Shown here piece after piece: positions 46,150-58,527 of a stretch of 64,000 nt of DNA. Numbering within the stretch: the stretch's first letter is position 1; every line of letters begins with the position of its first letter. A program made the translations under genes and the position numbers. The notes under the pieces were generated by a model, which saw only the letters and a list, made by a program, of their open reading frames with translations, ran no database searches and was not told the origin of the DNA. Origin of the DNA: Myoxocephalus aenaeus (taxonomy: Eukaryota > Chordata > Actinopteri > Perciformes > Cottidae); contig JBAMJR010000031.1 in the NCBI GenBank assembly GCA_038501785.1, positions 12,910,001 through 12,974,000 of the forward strand, in the 5' to 3' direction.

Positions 46150-49100
46150 ACCATTTTCAGAGGGTCAGTTTTAAATTATGAATGCGCTTCAAAAAGGTTT
46201 TAGTTGATGGAACCCCCCCAGCTGTTCTGGTCATATATTATTTGTTTTTCAAAATAATGCCACAGTTTCTGAATGTCAATACTGTATCTGCAGGGTTGAA
46301 CATTGACTGGGTTGATTTTTTACTTCCTATCAAAAATACTTTCACTGACCCCCAACAGCACCCATTTCCGTGAACAGAGCAAAGCCGTTTTGTTATAGAA
46401 TATTTTTTGAGATACACTCCATTATCCCTTCGTTATTATTATTACATTTGTTGGCTTTCCACTCTGATTAGCCAATTTATTTGCCGCAGTTGCTTCGTCA
46501 TGTCTGAGGAGGAATTGTTTGCGTAATTACGAGAAACTTTAACTCAGGGGGTGATCAGTACTGTAGTGAGTCGCCCATTAAGGTAATGCATTACATAATG
46601 CCCCTTTTAGCTTACCACAAACAAATCCTGGCACTGGAAAAATGGGCGAGACATTTCATTTCTCCTCAGAAAGTGGTTTTCGTTTAATAATGTCCTGGAT
46701 CCGGAGCAGCCACAACCAAAAATCATTCCCATTGAGCAACGTCACAGAGGCCATTTAGAAGTGCACCACTTACGAGCTGTGTTTTTTCTGCACCTCCGGG
46801 GAATAAAAACTACAATCCAAAAAGAGCTGTCCACCCACATCTTCAAAACTGTCCCGAGGTGGAAAAGAGAACAAAAGTCGGAGGTTAGCTAACTAAAAGG
46901 TCAAAATGAGTTTGTTTCAAACTAGAGGCACGCAGGCATTAGGTGCCCTGAGGCGTTTACTTAGACTGGATTAAAGATCTGTCATAACAATGGGGAAAAA
47001 AAGCAATTGAAGTACCAAGATATCTTCAGATCTGGCAGTTTTGTAATGACACAATAGTTTAATTGTGTGCTTTGTTGTTTTAATTAGTCATAGACATTTG
47101 GAAAATCAAAGTAAACTCTATGATTTTTTACGAGACCTGTTAAATATTTAACAGAAAGAACTCTTCATTTTGTGAACTTGTGTCCTCATGTTGATTTGTG
47201 AAAGGGAACAGTTGCATGAGCAAATGAATCAGCCACAGCTTCCATTCCTTTCAAAAGAAGCCAGAGGTGATATTGCTTGCGTCACTTACTATTCATTCTC
47301 TTCAACATAAAAAGGTATATTTCATATAAAACGGTGCAACATTCTGTAGTCTAGAGGTATGAACGTTGTTGACAGGGTCAGGAGAAAAAAAGTCTTTCAA
47401 TTTTGCTTTTTATGCTGGAATGCAACGATAACCCAATAATAGAGTTAACACCACAGCAAACATCTGAGGTATAGTGTGCAATTTATCAATAGCATTGTTT
47501 AAAATTGAGTTTGCTTTTTGCCCTGCCACAGTTGTGAGACACAACATGTACTCTAAAATAGAACATGTTTAGACTAGAGACCCCACACCTACACTCCACC
47601 CACACAAGTTATGAGTGCATGAAGTTCCCAATCAAAGCTCTGCTCAACTCCCACCTGACTAGATGCCTAATCAGGCAGGGTAATTGAAAACACCTGTGTA
47701 AGTGTGCTGGGCAGCATTCTGGCCAAACAGCATTCACACTAATGTAAAGAGTTTAATACTGATTTATTGGATACTGAATGTTTCCAAAGAAACAGACAGA
47801 ATTTGAAAGATTGTACTATTTATGAGGGGAAAAAAAGGCATTGTTTCCACATCCTCGTGGAGCTGGTCATTGACGTCCCTAGGAGATAGCGCCAGTGTCC
47901 TTTTCCAATAGTTTCCCATGAGGAAAGAGCAAAAAAACGTGCTGCCACGTGGGTCTTTTTTTCCAGGGCAGCTGGTTCTAGTTGAAAACCTTGGCCTTTT
48001 AAGAAAACCAATGCTTTTCTGCCACAAGAAAAATGCTATATGGACACTTAGCTGTTGAAACACAGCTAATCTGCTTCACAAGGACCATGTAGGAGCGATT
48101 TAAACTCACTAACCTGCCCCCGCCCTGGTACTGACACGTCCGTTCCCAACCATCCTTGCAATTCTCAGTGAGGAGATTGTTGCATTGAGAAAATTGCCTC
48201 CTCCTCGGGGAGCTATTCAATCCCTCCAGGCTCCAGCCCACAACAAAATGGGCAGTCCAGTCAGAGAAAAGCTAATGTGCGATTCCGCCTATTTGATATG
48301 GAGGCCAGGGAAAGAAAATCTACCTTTCCGTAGCAATGCATGCGCCGCTTCCCGGGTTATGGGTGCTCCAATGAGTTGATAAACTTCACAAGGACAAAAT
48401 GAAACTTTTTGCTGACCAATTTATGTGATTGGTGGCGTGCCAAATGAGCTGATGGAGGAAAGATGGGTTTTGGGGCACCACTCATCTCTTCATATGAGAC
48501 TTGCGAATTAAATCTAATCGAGGACATGCATAGGAATAACTGACTACCACTTTGGGAGGCCATGTACACAGATAACTCAGTGTCTTCATTAGATGTGCTG
48601 TCTGAAAAACACCACTGATTGGCTGTGTGTGCTCTTGCATAGTGGCCCTGTCATTAATTATGGATACACTTGGTGGTGATGCCACACCATGTCCAACTCA
48701 CCAGAATGAGCTAACGACAACTGAGGTCAAAATATCAAGCTTTACCTCGCCCATATTGCTATTCAGCCTCACAGGCATGAGGCTGGGCTGATAGATGTAT
48801 GGAGCAGTGTAATATTTATCCAGCCACTGTTGTGCGTGGGAGACATTTTTGTCAGGGATTTGCAACATTAAAGCATGTAGGTTATTTGCTTTTTTCTTTG
48901 ATTCTTTTACTCACAGTTGTTTGCATTGGCAGGAGAAAAAAAAGAGTTCATTGACTGAAATAAGAATGAAAAGCAATCTTCATTTTGTTGGACGAATATA
49001 TGAAAGGAAGCATTCAGAAGATCTCAATTCAACTGAACCTTCTAACAATTTCCAGCTGAGTGCTAAAGGCGGACCTCTACCTATGCTATCTGAAAACTTC

Positions 49101-49180
49101 GCAATCCAACATGATCTCTCATTTGACCTTTGATTAAAAGTTTGAAAAGTATCACAAGCAATGGTGATTGCCAGCAGACA
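46150..49180. other. Unique noncoding stretch
   Basis: No gene is recognised in 3 kb. The minus-strand frame of 99 codons (47764-48063) has no known motif. 46480-46720 has the look of conserved noncoding DNA. Confidence 0.5.
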
Positions 49181-49188
49181 CTTTATAG

Positions 49189-49240
49189 CAGTGGTTCTCA
49201 AATTACAGCACATCACTGAAAAAAGGTTGAGAAGCCATTG
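49189..49240. mobile_element. 52-bp minimal hAT derivative
   Basis: CAGTGGTTCTCAAATT at left and AAGGTTGAGAAGCCATTG at right are approximate inverted repeats joined by 18 bp. The right part is the reverse complement of the 7111 element start (CTCAACCTTTTTTCAGTGATGT). It looks like both ends of one hAT element after loss of the interior. The outside 8-mers (CTTTATAG, AATTAAAA) do not match. Confidence 0.55.
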
Positions 49241-49242
49241 AA

Positions 49243-49560
49243 TTAAAATAACTAATAATTTACAAAGTGTTTTTATGAAGAACAATTACAACAGAAAGCT
49301 CAACAGTGAGGTCCAACAAAAGCAGGATAACCTTATGTCATATTTAAAACCTGATAAAACGGAACAAAACAAACAATCGATTGTAAAGAATACATAAAAT
49401 AATAATCTGGATAATTTCTGCTATATATTTTGGGGCCAGACGTGCTTTACAAAAGCAGGGAGTCAATGGAGAGAAGCCAGGATTTGGGGTGATGTGACGT
49501 TGTCTGTTAAAACCAGCGAGAATGAGCAGAACGGTTTGTCCTGAATTTTACTAATTGTGA
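49243..49560 (-). repeat. Dispersed repeat, copy 2 (inverted relative to 7.4 kb)
   Basis: The reverse complement matches 7382-7719 closely, including CAGGACAAACC, CTCATTCTCGCTGGTTT and CCAGATTATTATTTTAT. It lacks two short insertions present in copy 1. Confidence 0.85.
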
Positions 49561-50655
49561 CTGAGCTCAGACTAAGAGCAGTTAAAAATAATGTTTTCAA
49601 AAAGATGTTTACAAAAAGTGTACAGAAGTCCTTTAATGTTATTCTTTTTATCTGATAAATGTTAATAGCGTTTGTTTAAGTGCAAAGAACATTGAGTACA
49701 CTTACTTTAACTTTGTAAAGTACTTAATCTTTTAGAAACGTAGCAGCTAAGGTTAATGGTAACTGTGATCTTAAGTACAAAGTGGATGATAACTCACAGA
49801 CTGGCTATGTCTCGTAAATACTGTGACCCTATGCAATCTGTGTTAAAGCATTTAGCTCATTGTAGCAGATTGGGTGGGGTTTCTGACAAGTTCCTACATA
49901 AACCAAGAGCGAGAATATCCATTTTCTGGCATGGGAAATTAAATAGTTTTGATTATTTTTTGTGGTCCTTTGGTGTGCAGCTTTAATTTCACACCTCACA
50001 CATTTATCTTTAGTTAGTCCACATTTGCATGAAGTACATGTTCAGCCTATTAAATCAGACCTTCTCATCAAAGTTTGGGAAGTCTGGGTCCACGAACTCT
50101 GTCACCTCGGCTTGATGGCCACTGCCATTGAAACCCGCTCAACTTATCGCTCCATCCCGATAAGGATGATGACATGGAAGAAATGCCGCTTGGAGGTGAT
50201 TAGTTGGCTTTGTCATCTATTCTGCTTTGTCAGTCACGCCCTTGTTGTCGTTGAGTCACGACCCAAAGGTAGTGAAGAGTTTAAGGTCTTCTACTGGCTG
50301 TCTGCCCATGTCTCCTGAGACAGCAGGGAGTGGTTGTCCCCCGTGCTTCTCGGGGATTAAAGAGCAAAGTTCCTCCAAAGGCCAGCCCTCTGCCTGTGTC
50401 CTCTGGGACGACAGTGGCAGCCTGTCCCAAAAGAGCAACATGTCTCCCTAAAAAGGCAAAAATCACTGTCTTCCTTTTTTCATGACAATGGTCGCCTTTA
50501 AAAAGAGTCATATTCTTAAATGTATTTTTTTTTATTCTGCTTTGCCGTCCAACATTGGCTACCCATGACGATGATGCAGGAGAGTCAGGTCTCCCATAAC
50601 ATTCATATTTTTAGTTTCAGTGAGTCATCTGGTTGCAAAATGTCAGATTGTATTG
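49561..50655. other. Unique noncoding stretch
   Basis: The 118-codon frame at 49962-50318 (plus) has no recognisable motif. No gene called. Confidence 0.5.
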
Positions 50656-51060
50656 AGGTTTATGAGAAAATGACCCTACTTCTCAATTGATTTATACATA
50701 TTATAAACTTTGGTTCATGGTCCCAATCTCGTTTCTAGTTTCAAGTCTTCTTCAATACAGCATGATGTTCAGTAAGTAAATGATGCTCCCATTTAGAGTA
50801 GCATAGATATGCTTTGGGCCCCACTACCTTGTGATTGACAGGTAAGGGTCTTTCTTCTTCTTTTGTTCTAACCTTTCTCAATGTTTTCCATTCGTTGAAT
50901 GTTAAAAATGTCTTAAACAGCATTTAGTTGTTCTTAACTCAACCCTCTCACCTCTGATCCCAAAACACAAGATGGTGACGGACAAATAACAAGATAACGA
51001 CAGTATTGTCACAGTGACTACATCCATTTCTTATGTACAGTCTATGCACCACTAGTAGGG
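50656..51060. repeat. Dispersed fish repeat, copy 1
   Basis: TTTATGAGAAAATGACCCTA, then CTTCTCAATTGATTTAT and TCTAGTTTCAAGTCTTC, recur in diverged form at 57031-57130. The 3' part with ATGTACAGTCTATG is also familiar from fish genomes. The type of element is not known to me; the right edge is approximate. Confidence 0.55.
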
Positions 51061-51874
51061 TAGAGGTTCGCCACTTTTGACGATTTTCCTGTTGCTCCAG
51101 GACAGAAACTGTGGTTGCGTCTTCAAGCCTTTTATTATTGATCACCCGCTGTCAGAAGGGTGTTGACGATACTACCCAATATGATTTTGTCTCACTCCGG
51201 GTCTGTGTTTTGCACAAAGGAGAGACGTGATTGGGTAAGAGACATACTGTATGCTTGTGTCTTTCGTTTGTGTTCACCGAGACCTGCCATGTGTTACTTA
51301 AACCACACTCCACCTTTGCTCGGTGTCAAGAATGAGAGATGAGTCTTGCATGTCTTTGACAGTGAGTGTCATGTGTTCAGGTCCAGTCACACGACCGACA
51401 TGTCTCCTACCTTCCCGTGGTTATATAATGCGATGCACCGAGACCAACCTTGTGTTAGACATCTCGTCAACACCACCTTCTGCATGTCAGCGAGGATGGA
51501 TAAGGTGTGTCAATCAGTCATTCAGGCTTAAGGGCTTATTGCTGACCTAAGGCTTAAAGGATGCCACCTTGCATATCTTAACCATGGTTGCATGAACCAG
51601 ACAGGGCCCTTTAACCCGCTGCCCTACCATTTTCATAGTTGCAGAGGAATTCATGCATAAGGAATACAGATAGTCACGCTCTCAGTTATATGAAGCCAGT
51701 TGAAATCTCATTGGCTAGACTTGTGAGAGCACTATTTTTTTTTTTAGACATGTTCATTTTTAGGCTGGTATTATGGATTTGGAGATATACGCTTGTTATA
51801 ATTATACAAAAAAGTTAGTACGTTAACACATCATTAAGTAATATTAGCACTATACTATGCAAGGAAGGCTTACT

Positions 51875-51879
51875 GCGCG

Positions 51880-51960
<81 letters not shown>
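51875..51960. repeat. Compound (GC)5-(AT)21-(CA)n microsatellite
   Basis: GC 51875-51884, AT 51885-51926, then CA 51928-51960 after one G. All three alternating purine-pyrimidine dinucleotide types lie in one array. Confidence 0.97.
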
Positions 51961-51963
<3 letters not shown>

Positions 51964-52457
51964 TTTTATTTTTTTAGTCATCGTAACATTGAATAAAGAC
52001 CTACCCAGCTTTACAGGAACAGTGTTGTACATTAATTGTCCTCTGACTCAATTACCAGGTAATGTGGCAGTTCACTTTTACAGTGGGAGCTGTGGGCTTG
52101 AGCGTCTCTCTTTATCTTTTTAACCCGTTTTGGCTGCTGAATCCGTTTGACAGATGCATATTTTAGACTCTTCTGTCTGCTTCCTTCTGATATTGCTTAT
52201 TTCTTTTCCAAAAATTAGATACTATTTCTACAGGAAGTGGGCACCTACGTAGCTCTGACAGCTTGATGGAGTAGAAGCTGGGGTGGGGCTTTGCAAAGTG
52301 TCAATTGTGTTTCATTCAGATTCACTGTATTAATAAATTACTAGGAAATATCATGAATCCAAATCAATGCAAATGTTTCAGATTCCGTATGAAAGACACA
52401 GAGTCAGCTAAACAAATGAATAAACTTTTAGCAACCCTAAAGCTTGTTGTTGTTCAG

Positions 52458-52459
<2 letters not shown>

Positions 52460-52494
<35 letters not shown>
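52460..52494. repeat. (GA)n microsatellite
   Basis: About 35 bp of GA. Confidence 0.95.
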
Positions 52495-52499
<5 letters not shown>

Positions 52500-55048
52500 C
52501 GCGCTAATCCGCCTCAGCGACTTTGGGACAAGCTTGCGTCTCCTTCAGGGGTGGTGAACATGGCTGAGAGCTGCCAGCTTGCATGCACAAAGACAGTCTG
52601 ATCCCACATGAGCAGAAGAGACAAACATGAGAGGAAGAGCAGTGAATAGTGACAGTGGGTGTAGTACAGAAGCATGTCAGAACTGAAAGGTCACATGAGC
52701 ATTGTAGGTCTAGTTATGTCGTTGGAATGGATGTTTCTTCAAAATATGTAAATCATCCCTTTTTCCCCCCTCTACAAATTGCATCAAAAGCAGGCGGAAA
52801 CTCATCCTTTTTTAGTTGTTTATTAATCGCCAGTAAATTAACTGTAAAACTGTAATGAGTGTTGACTCCTCACACCACATCCATACGAAGGAGTTTACAC
52901 TTTGAGCTCGGGGACAAAAGCTTTTGCTGTGACTTGAACTTGTGCTTATTAGTCATACTTTTTTCGGCTTCACAAGTTCTTCCTGAAAATAAAATAATAC
53001 AATTTCCCCTGGGTCCCATGAGTTGTTTCTTAGCCACAGGCTAATGAGAATACAGACATCCCCGCAACACACTGGCTCCTTCACAGCCAGACGTTGAGCA
53101 GGATTGTTAGATGCAGAGACCTTATGAACAGCCTCCAATGCATGTCTGAGAACAGAGGCCCTTAAGGACGCAGAAGGTTATACGAATTTCAGTCATGCAA
53201 TTTTTAGGGAAGTTGAAGGACATTGCAGCCAATTAATAAATTAAAATAATGAACTGTTTTGCAACTCTTCATTTTTTTTTTTTACTTTCTAGACACCAAA
53301 GAGACCTTCAGTCGCTCAATTTGCATTCGAAAAACCTCATTAAATGTATTACGTTTTTCTTTGAGCTTCGGTCAACAATACAATGCATTTCTTGTAGCTG
53401 TTAGTTGCTCCTATGACATATCAAGCTATTATCCAATATTTGAAATCATAGGAGTTAAGTTTGGACATTGCTGTGAACTAGGTGGAACTGGATTCATCTC
53501 TGGGGTCGTACTGCCTAAATGCAGGTAGAAGAGAGAGAGGGAGAGGGCATGTTCTGCATTTGAGCTCAGCCATGAAATGAGGGAAACAAAACAAACAGGC
53601 GGGATCAGATCAGCAGCCATAAATATCTTCGCTCTTTATTCTGCATTATGAGGAAATTATTCCACAATTAGCCCTGCCAGAATTTCCAATTAGGCCGACT
53701 GATGATTTTGCTCACAGCTCTCAATGACCGGCATTATTTTTCACTGGCTATATTCAGTATATTAATATTCAGGCCTCCTGCAGCAACATTCCCTCACATT
53801 TCTCTTATATTTTCACCTAATTTTCTTTTAATAAGAAAAAAACGAGGGACATCTTGTGTGTCCCACTTGATCATGATTTGGAGGCGTGTGGCTGATTGTT
53901 ATTAGCATAGCTAACACCCCCTTTAACCATATACGGGTATGTGTTGTGCTGTGAGCAAATACTAAGAATTTAAGAGATACCACCCAAAAAAAAAAAGGCT
54001 GTAAGAAGAAGACAAACTTCAACCATAGAGATAGAAAAGGAGTAGAACTAACAATGAACTGTTTTCGGCGTGAAAATGGCGTGATGCTACGCCGCTAAAC
54101 AACACTAGAGGTTGTAATACCAAAATCTGTTAGGGCCAATTCATACTTTCTCTCTTTCTCGTAAGTACACACACAGCTGGCATGGCCTGACCACATGCAC
54201 ATAACACACTAGATGCAGCCACTGCAGCGAGAGTGAGTCTGCTACTTGCCAAGTCGGTTTGTATAGAAGTTAGCTCACTATGAGGGCTGCAATCACAACG
54301 GTACACGGAGAAATGGCCGCAAATGCCATCCTGCTAAGCTGATTCAAATGGGCATGTCTCTTCTGCTCCTATTCTATTGGTGGGACTTCAACAGCAGTGA
54401 AATGGATGTAACGTTAAATAAACTCACAAAGTGATCATGGGATTTTCCAGGGCATCAATGCTGCCGTAACAGGGAAATTGAAAAGCAAATTCAGAGCAAT
54501 TCAGATGCTGAACATACGCAATATCATCCAAGGGTTTTTATAGTTTTAGTCGGGATCAATTAAAAAGCAGTATTTCTTGATCCCCAAAAAAAGTCAATAT
54601 AATTACTCATGAATCATAATAATCTGAATTTAATTAGGTTTTTCATGCTTTTAAGTTCTTCTAATGTAATGTTTCTTTGCGTTGGGCAATTAGTGGACTG
54701 CGAAAGCAAGAATTATTTTTTCATATCTTGGTAAGATTTCTCCCTTCCAACTAAGATTGGTGAATCGCAGAAACAAATAGGTACAAACAAACAAATCGTG
54801 GACAGGAAATAAAATGGTTTATTCTCGCATCACTTCCTGCGTGAGGCCCTGAGTGTTCTATCTTTAGACATCCTGTTTATTCTGATGCCAAATTGCATGA
54901 AAACATTGTCGGAGATTGCTCTCACTTCAAACGATTTGCCTATCGCTGATTTCTGTTTTTCTTCCCGTCTTTCTGTTCACATTTGGCTGCATATAGTCTT
55001 AGATTGGTTTTGGACGCGACACCTTGTTTATCTCTTCATACTGTCTCT

Positions 55049-55050
<2 letters not shown>

Positions 55051-55080
<30 letters not shown>
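55051..55080. repeat. (GT)15 microsatellite
   Basis: 30 bp of GT. Confidence 0.97.
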
Positions 55081-55081
<1 letters not shown>

Positions 55082-55713
55082 CATTCATGCAGGCGCGCTC
55101 ACAGGCCATCTGTTTGGGCTAGATAGGGCACCTTTTACCGATCCTGTGTGTGAACAACCCTCACCTGAATCCACCCTCGGCTAAGCGCTGACTGATGTGG
55201 ACGACTGGGGCCATCTTACCAAACCAACACCTAATTACCAGTCTTAGTGTTTCAAAATGTCAAGCGGAGGATAAATACTAATTTGCCATTATGGAATTCA
55301 TAAATCATGAATATTTAACTTGTCACCAAACAAACAACAATAACCTCTGTTATTGCTCTGATTGGCTAACATGTGAGGGAATGTTTTGCTTTCCCTCTTT
55401 CACAAAGGCTCTCTTGATTCTACTGTTGCTTCGACCTGCTGTGCTGTGCGATACACATGCGCTCTGCAAGTTCTTATTGACTCTGGTTAAGATATCTTTG
55501 CTATTCAGCCTCGCCACACTGCTGCTCATTTCTCTGAATTAATTCAAACTCGCACAAAAGACGAGTTGCCTCAGCCCGAAGGCGTTATCTTCACCTGTGT
55601 CGTTAGTCGTGGGTTTCTGCAAGCTCCGAGAACAGATCGCTTGTCTGTCTAGCCCTGTGTAAGATGAAAAAAAATAAACCTAATATTATTACAGTGCACT
55701 ATACTTGTCTTTC

Positions 55714-55730
55714 TGTGTGTGTGTGTGTGT
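55714..55730. repeat. Short (TG)n microsatellite
   Basis: About 17 bp of TG. Confidence 0.9.
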
Positions 55731-56754
55731 CTCAGATTAAAGTAACACAAACAGACTTTTCTTCTCAGAAACAGAACCGAGGAATCCTCTGCTCCCCTTC
55801 CTCTCCTCTTCTTCAGCTGCCAGTGTCAACGTTCTGGATCAGTGAACGGGCCAGATGGCTGCAGAACACAGTCCCCTCTTTTTTTCTCTCTCCCTCTTCT
55901 CCCGCTCCCCTCCACAACTTCTCACACCACCGTTCTTTTCAAGCCCCCCTACCAACTCCTCTCCATCTCCCCTTTTTCATCTCTCCTATCGGCGCTCTCC
56001 CGTCTCTCTCATGGCGCCGCAGCAGAGGATCCACTCCTCTCAGTTGCCCAGGGCTCTGCTGTCAAGCCTTTCCCAAGCACAACTTCCCAAGCCTGACGGC
56101 TGTGTGTCTCCTGCGTCGTCTCCCTGTGAAATGAAAGGGAGCCTATGCCGACGCATTCCTCGCTCTCCCGCTCCTCGTCCGCCCCCTCATCCTCATCCTC
56201 CTCTTGATCTTCCATACAGCCAGATACAGATGCATTAGCATTTTTTAAGAAATGAATAGGGGAACCAGAGAAACTATCAAAGAGACAAAACCAACAAGCC
56301 TCTTTTATTTACTCTGTGGAGTCTCTCACTGTGTGCTCACAACAATCCTGTTTGGAGGAGTTTACTCAAACTTAAGGCTGTTTAGTTTGAGTCATTTGAA
56401 GCTGAAAACAAGTCGAGTTATCGAAATGGCGGCATATGAACTTGCATTTCTCAATCCTGCAGTACAGTACCTGGCCCATTAGGAGGAGACGACTACAGGA
56501 AACAAAGATGTTATGACGGTTCCTCAGTGATTAAAGAATGCAATCTAAAAATTAACCACTTCAAGATGAGGTGAAATTTAGTTTAGTACTTAGTCATAGG
56601 TTTACTTGTATTTTGTAGTGTATCTAAAATAACAAATATTAACAAAATTCTTTTTTTGCTATAGTTTGGACCAGGTGACAATCTTTGTTTGTAGTGTGAT
56701 TCCACTGCTGAAGTGCCTTAGACTTGAATTATTTCTGCTGGCCATCAGTGGGCA

Positions 56755-57028
56755 ACTCCTATTGTAAATGATGAATGGACTTGTCTACCGGCCACTCAAA
56801 GCGCCTTATCACTCCATGTCATCATTCACCTAGTCATACACTGACGACAGGGGCTATCATTCAAGGTGCCACCTGCCCATCAGGACTCTAACCAACCATT
56901 CATACCCCGCAGGAGCACTTTGGGGTTAAGCGTCTTGGCCATGGACATTGACTAGCGGAGCAGAGAAAGGAACCGCCGATCCTCTGATTAAAGGACAACA
57001 CTGCTCTACTACTGAGCCACCGTAGGGA
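56755..57028 (-). repeat. tRNA-derived SINE (second family)
   Basis: On the minus strand the head GGTGGCTCAGTAGTAGAGC is A-box-like and GGATCGGCGGTTCCTTTC is B-box-like. The body includes GCTTAACCCCAAAGTGCTC, GTGTATGACTAGGTGAATG and a tail GGCGCTTTGAGTGGCC followed by AAGTCCATTCATCATTTAC. This head-body-tail order fits a fish SINE whose tail derives from a LINE 3' end. It differs from the SINE at 28.8 kb. Confidence 0.85.
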
Positions 57029-57030
57029 AG

Positions 57031-57130
57031 TCTATGATAAAATGACCCTACTTCTCACTGGATTCATTACATCAGTAGAGATTGTAAACCCGAGTTTATG
57101 ATTTCAATTGCTAGTTTAAAGTCGTCGGGT
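57031..57130. repeat. Dispersed fish repeat, copy 2
   Basis: TCTATGATAAAATGACCCTA, then CTTCTCACTGGATTCATTAC and TTGCTAGTTTAAAGTCGTC match 50656-50760 in diverged form. It directly abuts the SINE. Confidence 0.6.
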
Positions 57131-58160
57131 GAGATGCACCACAAACTCCGCTGCCAGTAAAATATATATTTGTTATTTGCCCATCAGAAATACTAAAGAA
57201 AGAGACGTTTGAACCGTTCATCAAAGTATCTTTATATTTGAAAAATTGCTGAGTACAGTATAGATTTGCGATGCAATTGCCACCATTGGACGATTCTGCA
57301 AAAAAAAAAAAAAAAAAAAAGGATTCAATGCAATAACAGTGGTTTTTAACATCCAGTGCCAAAGGTTTGAAAAATATTGCTTCCTACAATATCTGTGCAT
57401 GATACCTGGCATGGCTAAAGTTAGGTGAAGATGCAAACAATGACTGTGGGTATGTGATGGGAACTCTAATCTCTTGCACTTCCATCCATCATAACAACCT
57501 CCACCTCTTCACATCTTTGAAACCATCGGACAACACGCCTGCGAGTTAGATGGAAAATCTAAGTAGGCGGAGGTTAATGCTCTGATTGACTTATTTGTAG
57601 ACCAGACATAACCTGACATGTGTCAGATTTCAAGTCAATCGGTCATTGGGACGATGGGTGTGGCCAAAGATCTCTCTAGGGCGCTTTATATCCAAATGGG
57701 AGACCTCTTAATTCAATTTTGGCAAATACTAGGATATGAGTATACTGGGATAAGCCCCAAAAAAGGCAGTTCAATTAGCAGAATGATAAAAAATAAAACT
57801 TAACATAGGCCTTCGATTTCAGTCAGGAAGAATCTCTCTACACTTTTTCATTCATTATCTCCCCAGTCCCAATGTCCCTCAAACCCTGAACCCTCAGGGA
57901 CTTACTGACATCACCTGGTAAATGGTTGAGTGTTAGAGGCTGTGAGGGCTTGAAATGGTGTAAATATGAATGGGACGGCACTTTGTTGCAACATATCGCG
58001 TGATCATCACTACCTGGAAAAAAAAAAAAAAGTGTACAATTGTGGGTATTCATTTTATACTTTTAACTCCCTGATTTAACATCTTCAGGCTCGTTGAGAC
58101 GTCATTTCAAATAATCCATTTACTTGTTTTTGTCAAAACAGCTTCAATAACAAAACGACA
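57131..58160. other. Unique noncoding stretch
   Basis: Contains A21 at 57300-57320 and an A-run near 58019-58031. No gene is recognised. Confidence 0.5.
57300..57320. repeat. Poly-A run (21 A)
   Basis: Uninterrupted homopolymer. Confidence 0.97.
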
Positions 58161-58165
58161 GCATT

Positions 58166-58527
58166 TAGTCACGATGTGTGAAGGAGGACCCAAACGCAGA
58201 GGCAACGATTCAAAAAAGTAATTTATTTTAACGAAAATAAGGAAAGGCTTAAAAAAATATATATACTATACATACTCACATACATATACTCACATACATA
58301 TACTCACACAGCAGAACACAGAGGACCAGACAGTCAAAGACATAGTACAATCCCACACTGGGCACAAGACAAACAGGGTTTAAATACACAGGGAAGGGGG
58401 CAGGTGATTGACAAAGCAGGAAACAATTAGCAGACAATCACATAAGCAGGAAGTGCAGGAGACAGAGGACACAAGAGGCAAGGACTTTCAACATAAAACA
58501 GGAAACAGACAAACTCACATCATGACA
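58166..58527 (-). mobile_element. LTR-like unit with short inverted ends
   Basis: On the minus strand it starts TGTCATGATGTGAG and ends CACACATCGTGACTA, so GTCA(T/C)GATGTG is inverted at the ends. It contains a TATA-like GTGTATTTAAACCC (about 58377-58390) and an AAAATAAATTAC polyadenylation-type signal (about 58218-58229), the order expected of an LTR. The flanks (GCATT and TTTTT) give no clear target duplication. It contains a 14-bp tandem repeat (58268-58308). There is no internal coding region nearby, so a solo LTR or other non-autonomous unit. Confidence 0.55.
58268..58308. repeat. 14-bp tandem repeat, about 3 copies
   Basis: CATATACTCACATA-type unit repeated; seen directly. Confidence 0.88.

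Larger units (their letters stand above)
51061..56690. other. Unique noncoding stretch with simple repeats
   Basis: No gene is recognised in 5.6 kb. It holds a compound repeat at 51875-51960, GA at 52460-52494, GT at 55051-55080 and 55714-55730, and C/T-rich DNA at 55790-56000. The longest frame (156 codons, 55664-56134 plus) runs through the C/T-rich DNA and has no motif. 53600-53760 looks like conserved noncoding DNA. Confidence 0.5.

Noticed and set aside
55664..56134. 156-codon plus-strand Ser/Pro-rich frame
   Set aside because: Low-complexity C/T-rich DNA produces open Ser/Pro frames in all three phases here.
56755..57028. Functional tRNA gene
   Set aside because: Same reasoning: tRNA-like head followed by SINE body and LINE-like tail.
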